This document shows positions 62,711 to 64,000 of a stretch of DNA of 64,000 nucleotides, piece by piece. The first letter of the stretch is position 1, and each line of letters opens with the position of its first letter. This DNA is from an uncultured bacterium (lineage in GTDB: Bacteria > Actinomycetota > Coriobacteriia > Coriobacteriales > Coriobacteriaceae): positions 69,526 through 133,525 of the forward strand of contig CAJMOF010000006.1 of assembly GCA_905215065.1 (NCBI GenBank), given 5' to 3'. Made by a program: the position numbers and the translations under genes. The notes beneath the pieces were generated by a model. It was not told the origin of the DNA. It ran no database searches and was given only the letters and a program-made list of their open reading frames with translations.

Positions 62711-63142
62711 TTAGTCGATGGAGATCTTCGTGACGTTCTTCTTCTCGACGATCTTAGGAACCGTAACGGTGAGGATGCCGTCAGCATACTTAGCCGAAAG
62801 GCCCTCGCTCGAAGCGTCCTTCAGATATACGCCACGCGTCGCGCTGTACGAGCTAAACTCCTTCTGGAGGAAGTTCTTACCCTCGTTTTCGGCACTCTCC
62901 TCGACGTTCACGCTGATGGACAGGCGACCCTCATTGAGCTCAACGTCGATGTCATCCTTGGCGACACCGGTCAGATACGCCTTGACCTCGTAGCCATCGC
63001 CCTTGTCCTCAACGTCAACGGGGAACGCCTTGGAGGCAATCGAGTTGTTTGCAAGGTCGGTCATATCATCAAACAGATCGAACAGCGAGCTAGCAGAAGG
63101 ACGGACGCCAAAAACCGAACGATAAGGAACCATGCTTGCCAT
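62711..63142 (-). CDS. Small heat-shock protein, Hsp20/alpha-crystallin family
   Basis: The 143-residue protein has a short N-terminal arm with SLFDLFDDM, an alpha-crystallin domain (about 42-135) with FPVDVEDKGDGYEVKAYLTG, IDVELNEGRLSISV and the closing YADGILTVTVPK, and an I-x-I-like end, TKISID. It holds unfolded proteins as an oligomer. The ATG at 63142 follows AAAAGGAGTGGTAAAC. About 140 bases upstream is a HAIR-like palindrome, so HspR control is likely. It appears monocistronic. Confidence 0.94.
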   Translation of the reverse strand: MASMVPYRSVFGVRPSASSLFDLFDDMTDLANNSIASKAFPVDVEDKGDGYEVKAYLTGVAKDDIDVELNEGRLSISVNVEESAENEGKNFLQKEFSSYSATRGVYLKDASSEGLSAKYADGILTVTVPKIVEKKNVTKISID

Positions 63143-63279
63143 GTTTACCACTCCTTTTAAGGACTGCCGAGCCATCTTCTAGGTGACTGGGACTTCTTTT
63201 GACGCTCTTATATATGCCCACCCAGTGCTCATATATACATCGACTATAAAGTTTTTTGAGTCCAGTACTATAAGCATAT

Positions 63280-63298
63280 CTGAGTGTGTATGACTCAG
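63280..63298. promoter_or_regulatory. HAIR-like operator (HspR site) upstream of hsp20
   Basis: CTGAGT-GTGTATG-ACTCAG keeps the GAGT-N7-ACTC core of the HAIR consensus CTTGAGT-N7-ACTCAAG. It lies between hsp20 and the divergent small membrane protein gene. Confidence 0.7.
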
Positions 63299-63419
63299 GT
63301 CTTAGTAAGGTTAAGGTTCTTTGAACCAGAGCTTAAATAAGAAGTATGTTCGCAGCTACAAATAACAAGGGGCTTACAATGAGCGCGTACACGTTGTTGG
63401 TAACGAGCTAAAGGGCATC

Positions 63420-63887
63420 ATGGACGACCAAAACCAGAACAATATGTTTATGCCGACGCAGGGCGAAGATACTTCTACGCAGCCGCCACGGTTCCATCGC
63501 CCCCACATCTCGCAAGAGCCCATTAATGATCCTGAGCCCGATTATGTGACGAGAAATCGATATCAAACGCTCGAGGATGCCCAAACGGGACGTAAACATA
63601 TGGGCGTTGCCTCGGGAGACCCTGTATATCTGAAAGACGCACCATTATCTAAAAACAGCGCAGCTAGCGATGAGCCGATGAAAGCATCCGCCGCTCATCA
63701 ACAAAGAGGGCCTCGACCCAAGCAAACCTTGACGCATTCGGCTCGCTATCTCGAAACGCCAAAACAGGGAAAATCAATCTTCGTTTCGTCAAGTAAACGA
63801 CGCAAGCAGCATCAGCTGACAATTCTGCTTTTGACCATTGCGGCCATAGTAGTTGCCCTTGTTATACGATTTATTTTCTTTAAATAA
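63420..63887 (+). CDS. Hypothetical tail-anchored membrane protein
   Basis: The gene is not recognised. The 155-residue product is hydrophilic and Gln/Pro/Ser-rich for about 125 residues (DDQNQNNMFMPTQGEDTSTQ), then basic (SSKRRKQHQ), and ends with one membrane helix (LTILLLTIAAIVVALVIRFI). A C-terminal single helix with basic residues before it suggests a tail anchor with a flexible cytoplasmic domain. The Shine-Dalgarno is AAAGGG about eight bases before the ATG. It is divergent from hsp20 and followed by a terminator. Confidence 0.75.
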   Translation: MDDQNQNNMFMPTQGEDTSTQPPRFHRPHISQEPINDPEPDYVTRNRYQTLEDAQTGRKHMGVASGDPVYLKDAPLSKNSAASDEPMKASAAHQQRGPRPKQTLTHSARYLETPKQGKSIFVSSSKRRKQHQLTILLLTIAAIVVALVIRFIFFK

Positions 63888-63957
63888 AGGCTCAATACCG
63901 AAAACAACAAGATCGTCTGGTGTAATTGAGTCATTTACGCCCCGTAAACGCAAAAAA

Positions 63958-63983
63958 AGGGGGAGGCCGCGAGGCCTCCCCCT
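63958..63983 (+). terminator. Terminator after the small membrane protein gene
   Basis: AGGGGGAGGCC (63958-63968) pairs with GGCCTCCCCCT (63973-63983) around GCGA, followed by TCTTC; the A-run before it would also serve the other strand. Confidence 0.85.
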
Positions 63984-64000
63984 TCTTCAAGTCATCCGAC

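Overview
The window looks like chromosome from a high-G+C Gram-positive gut actinomycete of the Coriobacteriia, most like Collinsella. This rests on protein style and gene content (heterodimeric ABC exporters, a LarE gene, a TadA fusion, an LAxTG-type sortase signal, a HAIR-like heat-shock operator), not on a database search. Most of it is compact housekeeping DNA, with one surface/accessory region at the left (about 1-16,100) and many hairpin-forming intergenic repeats throughout.

Left region, 1-16.1 kb. A minus-strand operon holds a SipW-type signal peptidase, two small TasA/CalY-like exported proteins and a very large Glug/B-repeat surface protein that leaves the window at the left edge. 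Upstream lie a ten-C homopolymer and four 62-bp inverted-repeat units. A flavodoxin gene, a 23-bp repeat array in front of a DUF4143 ATPase gene, and a heterodimeric ABC exporter follow. Then come two tandem copies of a coiled-coil, sortase-anchored surface protein gene. In both copies a nine-C tract puts the signal peptide and the mature protein in different frames, so both look phase-variable and OFF.

Middle, 16.1-39.5 kb. A hairpin-rich block surrounds the SRP RNA gene. It is followed by a TadA-glycerate kinase fusion, tRNA-Ser, a TetR regulator, LemA, IlvE, DedA, CysE, a second heterodimeric ABC exporter under a MarR repressor, a nitroreductase, a degenerate sigma-54-activator-like regulator, a YeiH transporter, a GntR regulator, GlmS, a LacI regulator, a HAD phosphatase and LarE. 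A helically phased array of TTAGAGAGA motifs overlaps a small winged-helix ORF at 39.1-39.4 kb.

Right, 39.6-64 kb. A sugar operon (PTS EIIBC, GatZ-like protein, transaldolase, split transketolase, PTS EIIA) lies opposite a LacI regulator. Then come a secreted nuclease, an EF-G-like GTPase, an amino-acid ABC importer, RlmD, a PHP phosphatase, an aminotransferase, the classic tilS-hpt-ftsH cluster, a YycJ-like metallo-beta-lactamase protein, Hsp20 and a small tail-anchored protein. A palindrome, CTTTA-N6-TAAAG, is shared by the ilvE and amino-acid importer promoters and suggests one regulator for both.
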